A stretch of 64,000 nucleotides of DNA from Nocardia crassostreae. GTDB lineage: Bacteria; Actinomycetota; Actinomycetes; Mycobacteriales; Mycobacteriaceae. The stretch is from positions 62,001 to 126,000 of the forward strand of contig NZ_BDCH01000020.1 in the NCBI RefSeq assembly GCF_001613405.1, written 5' to 3'. Positions within the stretch are counted from its first letter, which is position 1. Each line of letters opens with the position of its first letter. Positions 27,964 to 36,316 of the stretch are shown one piece after another. A program made the translations under genes and the position numbers. A model generated the notes under the pieces. It saw only the letters and a program-made list of their open reading frames with translations, was not told the origin of the DNA and made no database searches.

Positions 27964-29093
27964 CATCGACGGGACAGCCGCGCGGGCGCGATCTGGGACT
28001 CGAATTCCACGGCACGCCGGGGCCTTTCAATGCGATTACCGATGTCGCAGGGGTCGAGGTCGGGTATCGGACGCTGATCGAGGGCGAGGGCGCGCTGAAG
28101 GTCGGGCGCGGTCCGGTGCGCACCGGGGTCACCGCCATCCTGCCGCGCGGGCGGGCCGGAGTGGGACGGCCCTGTTCGGCGGGGTGGTTCTCGCTCAACG
28201 GCAATGGCGAGATGACCGGCACCACCTGGATCGACGAGGTGGGGGAATTGGGTGTGCCCATTACGATTTCCAATACCCACGCGGTCGGCGCCTGCCATAC
28301 CGGCGTGATCGAATGGGTCAACGAGGTGCATCCGGGGCAGGCGCGCGAGTGGCTGCTGCCGGTGTGCGCCGAGACCTGGGACGGCTATCTCAACGACATC
28401 AACGGCGGGCATGTGACGCCCGCGGTGGTGCGCAGCGCCCTGGACGCGGCGCGGTCCGGGCCGGTCGCGGAGGGCTCGGTGGGCGGCGGCACCGGGATGA
28501 ACTGCTACGGCTTCAAGGGCGGCAGCGGAACCTCGTCGCGCCGTATCGCTTTCGGTGCGCGGAACTTCACCGTCGGTGTCTTCGTCCAGGCGAACTTCGG
28601 TTCACGCGCCGAGTTGACGGTGCTCGGGCGGCCGGTGGGCGCGCGGCTCGACGTGCCCAATCCGATGGAGACGCCGCGCCGGTCCGAGCCCCCCGCCCCG
28701 GCGGGCGCGGGATCGGTCATCGCCATCGTGGCCACCGACGCCCCGCTCTCGCCGCTACAGTGCAAGGCGCTCGCACGCCGGGTTCCCCTGGGGCTGGCCA
28801 GAACCGGGACCACCGGCAGCTTCTTCTCCGGCGATATCTTCCTGGCCTTCTCCACGGCCGATGATCGCGAATCCTCGACCTCGTTTCCGCGGCGGGAGAT
28901 TTCGGAGACCGAGATCGAAACGCAGCGGATGATGCCGTGGAACCGCATGAATCTGCTCTACGAGGCGACCGCGCACGCCGTGGAGGAGGCGGTGCTGAAC
29001 GCGCTCGTCGTGAACCGCGACATGACCGGCCGGGATGGGCACTGGACGCCCGCCCTACCGCATCACGCACTCCTGGAACTGCTGAAGCAGTAG
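27960..29093 (+). CDS. P1-family aminopeptidase (DmpA-type)
   Basis: 377-residue self-processing N-terminal-nucleophile-like hydrolase of the DmpA/BapA family, which removes L- or D-amino acids or beta-alanine from small peptides and amides. Typical blocks are ITDVAGVEVGYRTL, GVTAILPRG, SNTHAVGACHTGVIEW and NCYGFKGGSGTSSR; in DmpA, cleavage before the Ser of that last motif makes the nucleophile. It ends QRMMPWNRMNLLYEAT with helices. Translationally coupled to tetR. Confidence 0.88.
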   Translation: MTSTGQPRGRDLGLEFHGTPGPFNAITDVAGVEVGYRTLIEGEGALKVGRGPVRTGVTAILPRGRAGVGRPCSAGWFSLNGNGEMTGTTWIDEVGELGVPITISNTHAVGACHTGVIEWVNEVHPGQAREWLLPVCAETWDGYLNDINGGHVTPAVVRSALDAARSGPVAEGSVGGGTGMNCYGFKGGSGTSSRRIAFGARNFTVGVFVQANFGSRAELTVLGRPVGARLDVPNPMETPRRSEPPAPAGAGSVIAIVATDAPLSPLQCKALARRVPLGLARTGTTGSFFSGDIFLAFSTADDRESSTSFPRREISETEIETQRMMPWNRMNLLYEATAHAVEEAVLNALVVNRDMTGRDGHWTPALPHHALLELLKQ

Positions 29094-29098
29094 GGATT

Positions 29099-29497
29099 TC
29101 ACGCCGCGAGGGCGGAATTGATCTTGCGGATCAGCTCCGCCGCCGCCGGATGCGGGCGACCGCCGTGCACCTGCTCGGCGGCGCTGACGGCGGTGCCGAT
29201 GGTCCGGCGGAAGTTCTCGGCCTCCGCCGGTTCCTTGGCCTCGAGGATCCCCACCGAGGCGGTGAGCGCGGGCAGCACGCTGTCGGCGATATCGGCCACG
29301 GTGCGGCCCTTCAGGTTCGGCTTCGCCTTCATGTCGTTGATGATGTGGCCGACCACGCCGGTGGCGGCATTGAGCGCCACCACCGTAGCGGTGCTGACGG
29401 CCCCGGCCTTACCGCGGTCGGCGGCGGCCAGCAGGGTGACGACGCCGTACGCGGCGGTCTGCAGGGTGTTCCGCTCGTCCTGGGTCAGGGTGCTCAT
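29099..29497 (-). CDS. Small conserved helical protein, paralogue A
   Basis: 132 residues, mostly helical, no signal peptide. It shares with the protein at 31085-31495 the blocks LQTAAYGVV.LL, GLVGH-like linker, KGRT.ADIAD.VLPA.T, RRTI.TAV.AAE and PAAAE..RKI..AL, over its whole length. The ATG is preceded by AAGGAG. I do not recognise a named family. Its promoter carries three TGTCAG-type direct repeats at 11-bp spacing, as does the paralogue's, so both probably answer to one OmpR-type response regulator. Confidence 0.75.
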   Translation of the reverse strand: MSTLTQDERNTLQTAAYGVVTLLAAADRGKAGAVSTATVVALNAATGVVGHIINDMKAKPNLKGRTVADIADSVLPALTASVGILEAKEPAEAENFRRTIGTAVSAAEQVHGGRPHPAAAELIRKINSALAA

Positions 29498-29559
29498 GGT
29501 CTTGCTCCTTATCGCTGTGTGGTGTGCCGTTCGGCGTGATCTCACAGTGCACGGCGGCG

Positions 29560-29588
29560 CTGACAGGGCCCTGACAGCGCGCCGACAC
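29560..29588 (-). promoter_or_regulatory. Triple direct repeat, 11-bp period (paralogue A promoter)
   Basis: On the plus strand CTGACAG (29560), CTGACAG (29571) and CCGACAC (29582) repeat every 11 bp, about 63-90 bp upstream of the ATG at 29497. Spacing and heptamer size are those of OmpR/PhoB-type regulator sites. Confidence 0.7.
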
Positions 29589-29702
29589 CGGCCGACCGGG
29601 TGCCGAACCACGATTCGCGCCGCATAACAAGGGATCGACAGTCCATGGAAACGGTGTGACGCCGGAACAAGAATGAGGGCAACGACCGCATCGGAGGATG
29701 TC

Positions 29703-30578
29703 ATGGAGCTCGGATTCCATCTGCCCATATTCGAAATCGACGGTGGTCCAACGGCTATCGCCGGTGAACTGGCCCGGGTCGGCGCGGCGGCGGAGGCTTC
29801 CGGCGCGACGTGGCTGTCGTTCATGGACCACTTCTTCCAGATCGAGCCGACCGGCCTGCCCGCCGAATCGAACATGCTCGAGGGTTACACCACCCTCGGC
29901 TATATGGCCGCGCACACCTCGGAGATCGAGCTGGGCCTGCTGGTCACCGGCGTCACCTATCGGCATCCGGGCCTGCTCGCCAAGATCGTCGGCACCCTCG
30001 ACGTGCTCTCCGGCGGCCGCGCCGCCCTCGGTATCGGCGCGGCCTGGTTCGAGCGCGAGCATCGCGGGCTCGGCGTGCCCTATCCGCCCATCGCCGAACG
30101 CTTCGAGCGGCTCGAGGAGGCGCTGCGCATCTGCGCGCAGATGTGGGATCCGGCGAACAACGGGCCGTTCGAGGGCAAGCACTATCAGCTCGCCGAGACC
30201 CTCTGCGCACCACAACCACTGCACCGGCCGAAGGTGCTCATCGGCGGTAGCGGCGAACGCAAGACCCTGCGCCTGGTCGCGCAATACGGCGACGCCTGCA
30301 ACCTCTTCGCCGCCGACCCCGCCGACATCGAGCACAAACTCGATGTGCTGCAACGGCATTGCGACGCGGTCGGCCGAGACTACGCGGAGATCCGCAAGAC
30401 GGCCCTCGCCTACTACCCCTACGGCAACCCGCAGGGCCGCGACGAATTCGTGCGCAGCATGGCCGCTTACGCCAAGCTCGGCATCGACACCGCCATTGTC
30501 ATGCTGCCCGGCGGATCGCCCGCGGCCTGGATCGACGAGATCGCCCCCGTCGTACCGCAGCTCGCCGAGCTCGGATAG
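29703..30578 (+). CDS. LLM-class F420-dependent oxidoreductase
   Basis: 291-residue luciferase-like monooxygenase-fold protein (TIM barrel). It has MELGFHLPIFE at the N-terminus, FMDHFFQ, EIELGLLVTGVTYRHPGLLAK, TLDVLSGGRAALGIGAAWFE and VLIGGSGERKTL, all typical of the actinobacterial F420-dependent group. The start at 29703 follows GGAGG. Substrate unknown. It sits between the two paralogous small-protein genes but points the other way from the first. Confidence 0.88.
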   Translation: MELGFHLPIFEIDGGPTAIAGELARVGAAAEASGATWLSFMDHFFQIEPTGLPAESNMLEGYTTLGYMAAHTSEIELGLLVTGVTYRHPGLLAKIVGTLDVLSGGRAALGIGAAWFEREHRGLGVPYPPIAERFERLEEALRICAQMWDPANNGPFEGKHYQLAETLCAPQPLHRPKVLIGGSGERKTLRLVAQYGDACNLFAADPADIEHKLDVLQRHCDAVGRDYAEIRKTALAYYPYGNPQGRDEFVRSMAAYAKLGIDTAIVMLPGGSPAAWIDEIAPVVPQLAELG

Positions 30579-30603
30579 GGCGCTGCGGCCTCGGTAGGGC
30601 GGC

Positions 30604-31038
30604 TCACTCGAATCCGTGCGCCTGCGCAACCAGGTCGAAGAAGACCCAGACGCCGCCCTTGTCGTAGGAGTCGGGGTGCTCGGAGTCGCCGAGGAACGGG
30701 TACGGCGTCGCGATATAGACCTCGTTCGGGCCGAGCGGGCCGAGGCGTTTGCGGATCTGGGCGACGTGATCGGGTTGCAGGACGTAGGTCACGAAATTCG
30801 GGTCGAACAGGACCTGGTCGATGAATTCGGTGACCTCGGTGAAGACGCCGTAGCGTTTGGTGCCCGCGCTGTACGGGTCGAGGACGCCGTACTCGCCGGT
30901 GCGGGTGCTCATGAGGAAGGCGTGGCCCAGGTCGGTGTAGCCGACGACCGTGTCGAACTGCGGGAAGTGCTCCGCCCAACCCGGCATTGCGCGGTCGATG
31001 CGGACGGATTCGATCAATCGGAAGGGCACGCTGGTCAC
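30604..31038 (-). CDS. Conserved protein of unknown function
   Basis: 144 residues from GTG 31038 (GGATGGG upstream; the frame is open further, so the start is uncertain). Soluble, mixed alpha/beta: an N-terminal FRLIESVRIDRAMPGW, a central GHAFLMSTRTGEYGVLDPYS and a C-terminal EVYIATPYPFLGD followed by WVFFDLVAQAHGFE. The middle motif resembles GAD-like/DUF1851 proteins (immunity-type folds), but I am not sure. It lies 46 bp beyond paralogue B in the same direction and could be cotranscribed with it. Confidence 0.6.
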   Translation of the reverse strand: MTSVPFRLIESVRIDRAMPGWAEHFPQFDTVVGYTDLGHAFLMSTRTGEYGVLDPYSAGTKRYGVFTEVTEFIDQVLFDPNFVTYVLQPDHVAQIRKRLGPLGPNEVYIATPYPFLGDSEHPDSYDKGGVWVFFDLVAQAHGFE

Positions 31039-31084
31039 ATGCCCATCCAACCAGAGGGCGCCCGGCCCTCCGTACCGCGCCGCC

Positions 31085-31495
31085 TCAGCCCTCGAGCGCT
31101 CCCGCGATCTTGCGCATGATCTCCGCGGCCGCCGGATTGGGCTGCCCGCCCAGGCAGTACTCGGCCGCCTCGACCGCGGTGGCAATGGTCCGCCGGAAAT
31201 TGTCGACCTCGGCGGGCGCGTTCGCCTCCAGAATCCGCAGCGAATCGGTGACGGCGGGCAGGACTACATCGGCGATATCCGCGATGGTCCGGCCCTTCAG
31301 GTACGGCTTCGGCCGCTTGTCGTTCAGCACATGCCCCACCAGACCGGTGGCCGTCCGCACCACATTGCCCGCCGCTGATCCGATCCGCGCCGACATGGCG
31401 ATGCCGGTGTCCCCGGCGGTCAGTAGCGCGACCACCCCGTAGGCGGCGGTCTGCAGGGTGTGCTGGTCGTCCTTGCTCAGCGTGATAGTGCTCAT
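31085..31495 (-). CDS. Small conserved helical protein, paralogue B
   Basis: 136 residues, helical, paralogous to the protein at 29099-29497. Strongest shared block: KPYLKGRTIADIADVVLPAV against KPNLKGRTVADIADSVLPAL. The ATG 31495 has CGGAGGAG upstream. Triple 11-bp repeats lie at 31563-31591. Function unknown. Confidence 0.75.
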   Translation of the reverse strand: MSTITLSKDDQHTLQTAAYGVVALLTAGDTGIAMSARIGSAAGNVVRTATGLVGHVLNDKRPKPYLKGRTIADIADVVLPAVTDSLRILEANAPAEVDNFRRTIATAVEAAEYCLGGQPNPAAAEIMRKIAGALEG

Positions 31496-31855
31496 GGTCG
31501 TCTCCTCCGAGTCGGTTCCGCATGCGGTGTGTGCGGTGTGCTGCCCACTGTCGCCGCCCGCGCTGACAGCGCTCCGACAGTTCGCTGACAGCGACCCCGG
31601 CGCATTCGGCGATGACTGAATACTGTTGCCTGGGCGACGGGCGAGTGCGACCATGGCGCGTGTTGCTCATGCCGAAAAAGGTGCTGTGCCAAGGCGCGGA
31701 GCATGAAGTCGGATATCGCGACGGGCGAATTCGGGCGCCCGCGCACGATGAGGTCGCGATCGAGCGGGAACGGGCGCTGGTGGCGCTGGGGGGGTACGGC
31801 GGACGGTTGTTTCGCCCTGCTGTTCGGGGGATATCAGGCGTGGATCCAGGAGCGG
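31496..31855. other. 360-bp divergent intergenic region
   Basis: Lies between paralogue B (minus) and the ankyrin gene (plus). It contains the triple repeat at 31563-31591. Open frames run from 31612 and 31703, but none has a ribosome-binding site or protein-like composition. A longer ankyrin-gene start at 31703 cannot be excluded but looks poor (Arg/Trp/Gly-rich, no homology seen). Confidence 0.5.
31563..31591 (-). promoter_or_regulatory. Triple direct repeat, 11-bp period (paralogue B promoter)
   Basis: Plus-strand CTGACAG (31563), CCGACAG (31574), CTGACAG (31585), exactly 11 bp apart, 68-96 bp upstream of ATG 31495. Same motif, number, spacing and distance as at 29560-29588. Confidence 0.75.
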
Positions 31856-32407
31856 ATGGAACAGGCGCTGCGGCGGCACGGGATCGGGGCGCTCGCGGAG
31901 ATGGCGGATCTGGTGCGCTGCGGGGCGGATCCCAATCAGCGTGATCCGGGCACCCAGCTCGCCCCGCTGCACCGGGCCGTGCAGGGCAAGCGGGCCGATA
32001 TCGCGGAGGCGCTGCTCAGCGTGGGCGACGATATCGCGGCGCATGCCGAGCGATTCGGGACACCGCTTCGAATGGCTTGCGCCATGGGCACTTCCGATAT
32101 CGTCCGGGTCCTGCTGCGGTACGGGGCGGATCCGGCGGCGGGACCGGACCGGCCCCTGCACGTGGCCGCCGAGTACGGGCGCGCCGAGATCGTGGGGATA
32201 CTGCTCTTCGAAGGGGTCGAGGTCGATTTCCGGGACGGGGCTGGGCGCACAGCGCTGCATGTGGCGGCGGCCAATGGGCAGTCGGGCGTGGTGACATTCC
32301 TGCTCGCGGCGGGGGCGGATCGCGACGTGGTGAACAAGCGCGGGCGCACACCGGCGCAGGAAGCCATGGCGCAGGGGCATTTCGGCGCGGCCATGCTGCT
32401 GGCCTGA
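31856..32407 (+). CDS. Ankyrin-repeat protein
   Basis: 183 residues from ATG 31856, which has CAGGAG before it. About four to five ankyrin repeats: GADPNQRDPGTQLAPLHRAV, FGTPLRMACAMGTSDIVRVL, DRPLHVAAEYGRAEIVGILL, GRTALHVAAANGQSGVVTFL, then the capping KRGRTPAQEAMAQGH. No signal peptide, so a cytoplasmic protein-binding role is likely. Convergent with the VWA gene, 3 bp between stops. Confidence 0.85.
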   Translation: MEQALRRHGIGALAEMADLVRCGADPNQRDPGTQLAPLHRAVQGKRADIAEALLSVGDDIAAHAERFGTPLRMACAMGTSDIVRVLLRYGADPAAGPDRPLHVAAEYGRAEIVGILLFEGVEVDFRDGAGRTALHVAAANGQSGVVTFLLAAGADRDVVNKRGRTPAQEAMAQGHFGAAMLLA

Positions 32408-32410
32408 CGG

Positions 32411-33700
32411 TCAGCGCTCGACGCGGTCCACGAATACCGATTCGATCCAGGCCGGAGGTTCCGGGGGATCCACGCCGATGAGCACCGCGATCACGCGGGC
32501 GCCGGGGGTGAGGGCGGGCCAGGGGGTATAGCCGTCGGTGAGGACGACGATCACCTACGGTCGCTGCGGAAGCCGCAGGGCCGCTTCGATTCCCACGGTG
32601 AGATCGGTGCCGCCACCGCCGCGCAGCTCGATGTCCTCGATGCGGTGCACGCGGCGGACGGTGTGCACCTCGGCGTCGCAGGCCAGCACGGTGATGCGAT
32701 CGCCGCCCAGACCGACGGTGCGCAAGATGCCGGTGGTCTCGGCGTAGGCGGCGGCCAGATCATCGGGGAGCATGGAACCGGAGGTGTCGATGACGACCGC
32801 GACCCGGGGCAGCGGCCGGGCAAGGGCGGGCAGCACGACGCCGGGGACCGCGACGCCGCGGCGGGCGGGGCGGCGGCGGGTGTAGTCGATGGCGCCGCTG
32901 GCCCACGAAACCGCTTCGCGCAGAACGCCTGCCAGGCGGGTGCGCCAATCGACGACCGGCTCGAGGGTGTCGTCGGCCCACAGCAGCCAGCCCTCCGGGA
33001 CCGATCCGGCGGTGCGCTCATGGGCGCGGATGGCCTCGGCCGTGGTCTTGCGCAGCGAGGCGGCTTCGGCGGGATGGACGGAGGGGGTTTCGCGATCGGC
33101 GGCGGCCTCCCAGGGGCGCGGTCCCGGGACCGCGCCGGAGCCGCAGTCGGTGTGCGGGCCCAGCGGGAAGCCGAACCGCTGGGACAGGCGGTCCGCGAGA
33201 GCGTCGGTGTCCTGCTCCGGAGAGTCGGCGGAGTCGCCTGTGGCCGAGGACTTTTCGTCGTCGAGCTGGTCGAGCAGCAGGTGTAGGTACTCCTCGAACA
33301 GCTTGCCCTCGGGCCAGCCGAACAGCGCGGGATGCAGGCCGCCCTCGGGCAGCACCAGCTCCTCGGCGATGAGATCGTCATTGATCTCGCAGTCCTCGGC
33401 AATGTTCACCAGCATGGGATGCACCGGCTCGGCGAGTTGCGCCGCCCGCTCGAAGTGCCCGCGAAGCAGATGCGACACCTCGTGCACGAGAACCCCGGAC
33501 AGCTACGTAACCGTCAGGCTCGCAACGAATTCCGCGTTCACATAGCAGCGCCAGCGGGCGTCCACGCCGAGGGTCGGCACCAGCGCGGTGGGCACCATGG
33601 TCAGGGCGTACAGGGCCGTTGCCAGGTACGGGCGGTCGGTGGCGGCGCGAAATCTGGCCGCCAGCATCTTGGTTCGATCCATCTCAGGTGAATCGTTCAT
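32411..33700 (-). pseudogene. Metallopeptidase-like/VWA protein (DUF2201 type) with two in-frame TAGs
   Basis: 429 codons in one frame, from ATG 33700 (overlapping the MoxR stop) to TGA 32411. Residues 1-~150 are the putative metallopeptidase domain with HEVSH (73-77). The C-terminal part (~300-429) is a VWA-like domain with a complete MIDAS start VVIDTSGSM (~303-311) and VIVVLTDGYTPWP. Codon 66 (33503-33505) and codon 382 (32555-32557) are TAG; homologous positions usually hold an acidic residue (E-L before the HEVSH helix; RP-E/D-VIVVLTDG), so GAG to TAG fits both. The rest of the frame is clean. Works with the MoxR ATPase in this family. Truncation before codon 66 would remove everything. 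Confidence 0.8.
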
Positions 33701-35304
33701 CAGCGCGCTGGCATTCGGCCCGACAGTCGCAGCACCTCGATGAAGGCGTCCAGTACCGCCGGTGCGGGCCAATCGAATCCGGTGCGCAGGGCCGCCAGAT
33801 CGAAGGCCGCGCGGGCCGCCACATCGGGGGAACCCGCGTGTACGGCCTTGCCGAGCACCTCCCAGGCGGCCTCCCAGCGTTCCCGGGTGACCCGGCCCTG
33901 CACCGCCGCGACCACGGCGGTGAGGAAGGCGAGTTGCCGGTCACCGCGCCGCGGCAGGGCGAAGGCCGCCGGATCGGCGAGTACCGCTTCGGGATCCGGC
34001 AGATCCAGTTCGGCGATGAAGGACAGCAGCTCCAGCCCCGCGCCCGGCCCCACCGCACCCGATACCGCCAGCGCCACCGCCTGGTCATCGGCGTCGGCGG
34101 CGAAACCGAAGGCGAGCAGCCGCACCACCATCTCCCAGGTGCGCGGCGAGGGCCAGGCCCGGCCCCGCTCCTCGGTATCGGGCGGCAGCTGGTGGGTGAG
34201 AGTCGGTCGCGCGGACAGGAATCCGGCGACCAGGCCGCGCGCCTTGGCGACCGCGGAGGATCCGGTCGCCGCATCCACCCGCGGCACGGTCACCGCGGGC
34301 CAGGTCCCGGCGAGGCCGCGCGACACCACCGCCGGATCGTGCACCCAATCCAGATGCACGAACCGATTGGCCAGCGGCGGACTCAAATGCCACCCGTCGG
34401 CCGCACTGGCAGCCGGATTCGCCGCCGCCACAATGCGCACCGGCGGCGGCAGATCGAGGCTGCCTACCCGCCGCTCCAGCACCACGCGCAACAGTGCGGC
34501 CTGCACCGCGGGCGGCGCGGAGGAAAGCTCATCCAAAAACAGCAGCCCCTGCCCCGCATGCTAGAGCCGCACCGCCCAATCCGGCGGCGCCATCGGCACC
34601 CCGTTCACCGTCGGATCCGGCTCCACAATCGGCAACCCGGAGAAATCCGACGGCTCATGCACACTCGCGATCACCGTCTCCACGGTGATCCCGAGCCCGC
34701 CCCCGAGCTGCCGCAACGCCGCCGTCTTCCCAATCCCCAGCTCCCCCCACAACAACACCGGCAGATTCGTCCCCACCGCCAGCGCCAGCGCCGACACCGC
34801 CGGATTCTCCGCAGGCTCGAACCGATACTCGGTACACCGCCCCAACAACTCATCCGCCGCCGCCAAGGCCGCCGCCCTGGTCGCAGCACTACCCGCCCCG
34901 TCGGCCACACCATTGGCCCCACCGGCTGCGTCTGACACAGCTCCCGCCGAATCAACCGTGCGGGGTGCGGCATTGGCAGCCCCGACCTCGCCTGATGCGG
35001 CTGCGCCAGAACCTCCAGCGCCATAACCGGCTGTTGCGTCATAACCGGCTGTGGTCGAACTGTCCGAGGCCGGACCGGATACGGCCGAATCAGCTGGGGC
35101 GGAGTTACGTGCGGCCGAACCGGGTGCGGTCGAATCGGCTGGAGCGAAGCTATGTGCGGCTGACCCGGCTGTGGCTGAACCGGGTGTGGCGGAGCCGTAT
35201 GTGGTGGCGGCTGTGGGTGGAGTGGTGTCGGCTGGGCCGGTGGCGTCCGTGGGTTTTCCGGCCCCCGTCCCGTCACCGGGTTGATCAGAATGCTGGTAGA
35301 TCAC
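33700..35304 (-). pseudogene. MoxR-like AAA ATPase with one in-frame TAG
   Basis: 534 codons from GTG 35304 (GGGAAAG upstream; start uncertain, frame opens at 35394). Residues 1-~125 are a low-complexity Ala/Ser/Thr/Pro/Gly tail of degenerate short repeats. The AAA domain has Walker A GELGIGKTAAL, VHEPSDFSGLP, Walker B GLLFLDELSSAPP and sensor IVAAANP. Codon 248 (34561-34563) is TAG between WAVRL and HAGQGLLFLDE, just before Walker B; both sides share one frame and read as one protein. The stop shares a base with the VWA start, so the two form a coupled MoxR-VWA pair. If the TAG is real, the ATPase is dead. Confidence 0.8.
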
Positions 35305-35489
35305 AGTCGGATTCTTTCCGTCGTTCCCGCGCCCGGTCAGCGGATTTCGCTCCAGCCCGAATTCCCCTCGAGCCGACCGGCCCCCACCGTCCACGTATAC
35401 ACCGAGATCGGCGGTGCCGCAGGCGAGTGCGGGATCGATCTAGTGTTGGATGGGTTGTTCCCGATTCCGGCGGCAGAGAGGGCAGCGGA

Positions 35490-36194
35490 ATGGCCAAGGC
35501 TCCGCGGCGCGCGTACCGCACCGGGTTGTCGCGTGAACTGATCGTGGCCGCGGCGGTGGCGCTGACGGCGGAGCGGGGGCTGGACGGCTGGAGCATGCGT
35601 GAACTGACGGGGCGGTTGGAGACTTCGCTGTCGGTCATTTATCACCATGTCGGCGATCGCGGCCAGGTGTGCGCCGCGGTGGTGGACAGCATTTATGCCG
35701 ATATGGCGCTGCCCATCGAGGAAACCGATTGGCGGGGGCAGATTTACGGTGTGCTGTCGCCGATGATCGACCATCTGGCGCGGTATCCCGGCGTCGCGGC
35801 CTGGCTGTTGCGCAACGGCCCGCAGACCGAGGGTCTGGTGCCGGTCATGGAGGCCGGAATCGCGCGCATGCTGGCGGCGGGGTGGGGCGACGAGGCGGCC
35901 ACGGCCTACTCCGTGGCCTTCAATACCTGCCTCGGCCTGATCGCGCTCGGCGATCAGCCGGTGGGCGACGGCGGGGAAACCGGGCTCGTCGGTTTGCAGC
36001 ACAATATCGACGCTCATCCCGCCGCCGGGGCCGGAGCGGAGCAGATGCGGCAGCTCGCAGCGCGCTTCACCGGTGACGCCGCGGCCGTGGCGGCCGCGCG
36101 GCGGGCGTACTGCCGCTACGCCCTCGACCGTGTGCTCGACGGACTCGAAGCCCGTCTCGTCGAATTGAAATCTGCAGTTCATACCCCGCATTGA
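35490..36194 (+). CDS. TetR-family regulator
   Basis: 234 residues. N-terminal helix-turn-helix (residues ~15-60, MRELTGRLETSLSVIYHHVGDR), followed by a long helical domain. It lies 122 bp upstream of the ABC transporter pair in the same direction; a 25-bp palindrome between them is its probable operator. The upstream 185 bp, shared with the divergent MoxR gene, shows no convincing second copy of that operator. Confidence 0.85.
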   Translation: MAKAPRRAYRTGLSRELIVAAAVALTAERGLDGWSMRELTGRLETSLSVIYHHVGDRGQVCAAVVDSIYADMALPIEETDWRGQIYGVLSPMIDHLARYPGVAAWLLRNGPQTEGLVPVMEAGIARMLAAGWGDEAATAYSVAFNTCLGLIALGDQPVGDGGETGLVGLQHNIDAHPAAGAGAEQMRQLAARFTGDAAAVAAARRAYCRYALDRVLDGLEARLVELKSAVHTPH

Positions 36195-36276
36195 GCTGAT
36201 CGGAGAACCATCCCGCGCAGTTGCGGGGAGGGTGAAATCTCGCCCTTGCCGCCCGCGCGAGCCGCGCTGTACGCTC

Positions 36277-36301
36277 GAAATTAGAACAGTGATCTAATTT
36301 C
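36277..36301. promoter_or_regulatory. Palindromic operator before the ABC transporter pair
   Basis: Perfect 9-bp arms GAAATTAGA and TCTAATTTC separated by 7 bp, ending 16 bp before the ATG at 36317. AT-rich island in high-GC DNA; it likely overlaps the promoter and binds the TetR protein encoded just upstream. Confidence 0.75.
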
Positions 36302-36316
36302 ACTCGGGGAGAGCCC

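Noticed and set aside
31612..31944. 110-residue open frame in the divergent gap before the ankyrin gene
   Set aside because: No ribosome-binding site, unusual composition and overlap with the better-supported ankyrin frame.
11987..34563. Genetic-code reassignment or general suppression of TAG
   Set aside because: TAG ends many normal genes here (5233, 5869, 9088, 29093, 30578, 39810, and 25355 on the minus strand), so it is a working stop. The in-frame cases need local explanations.
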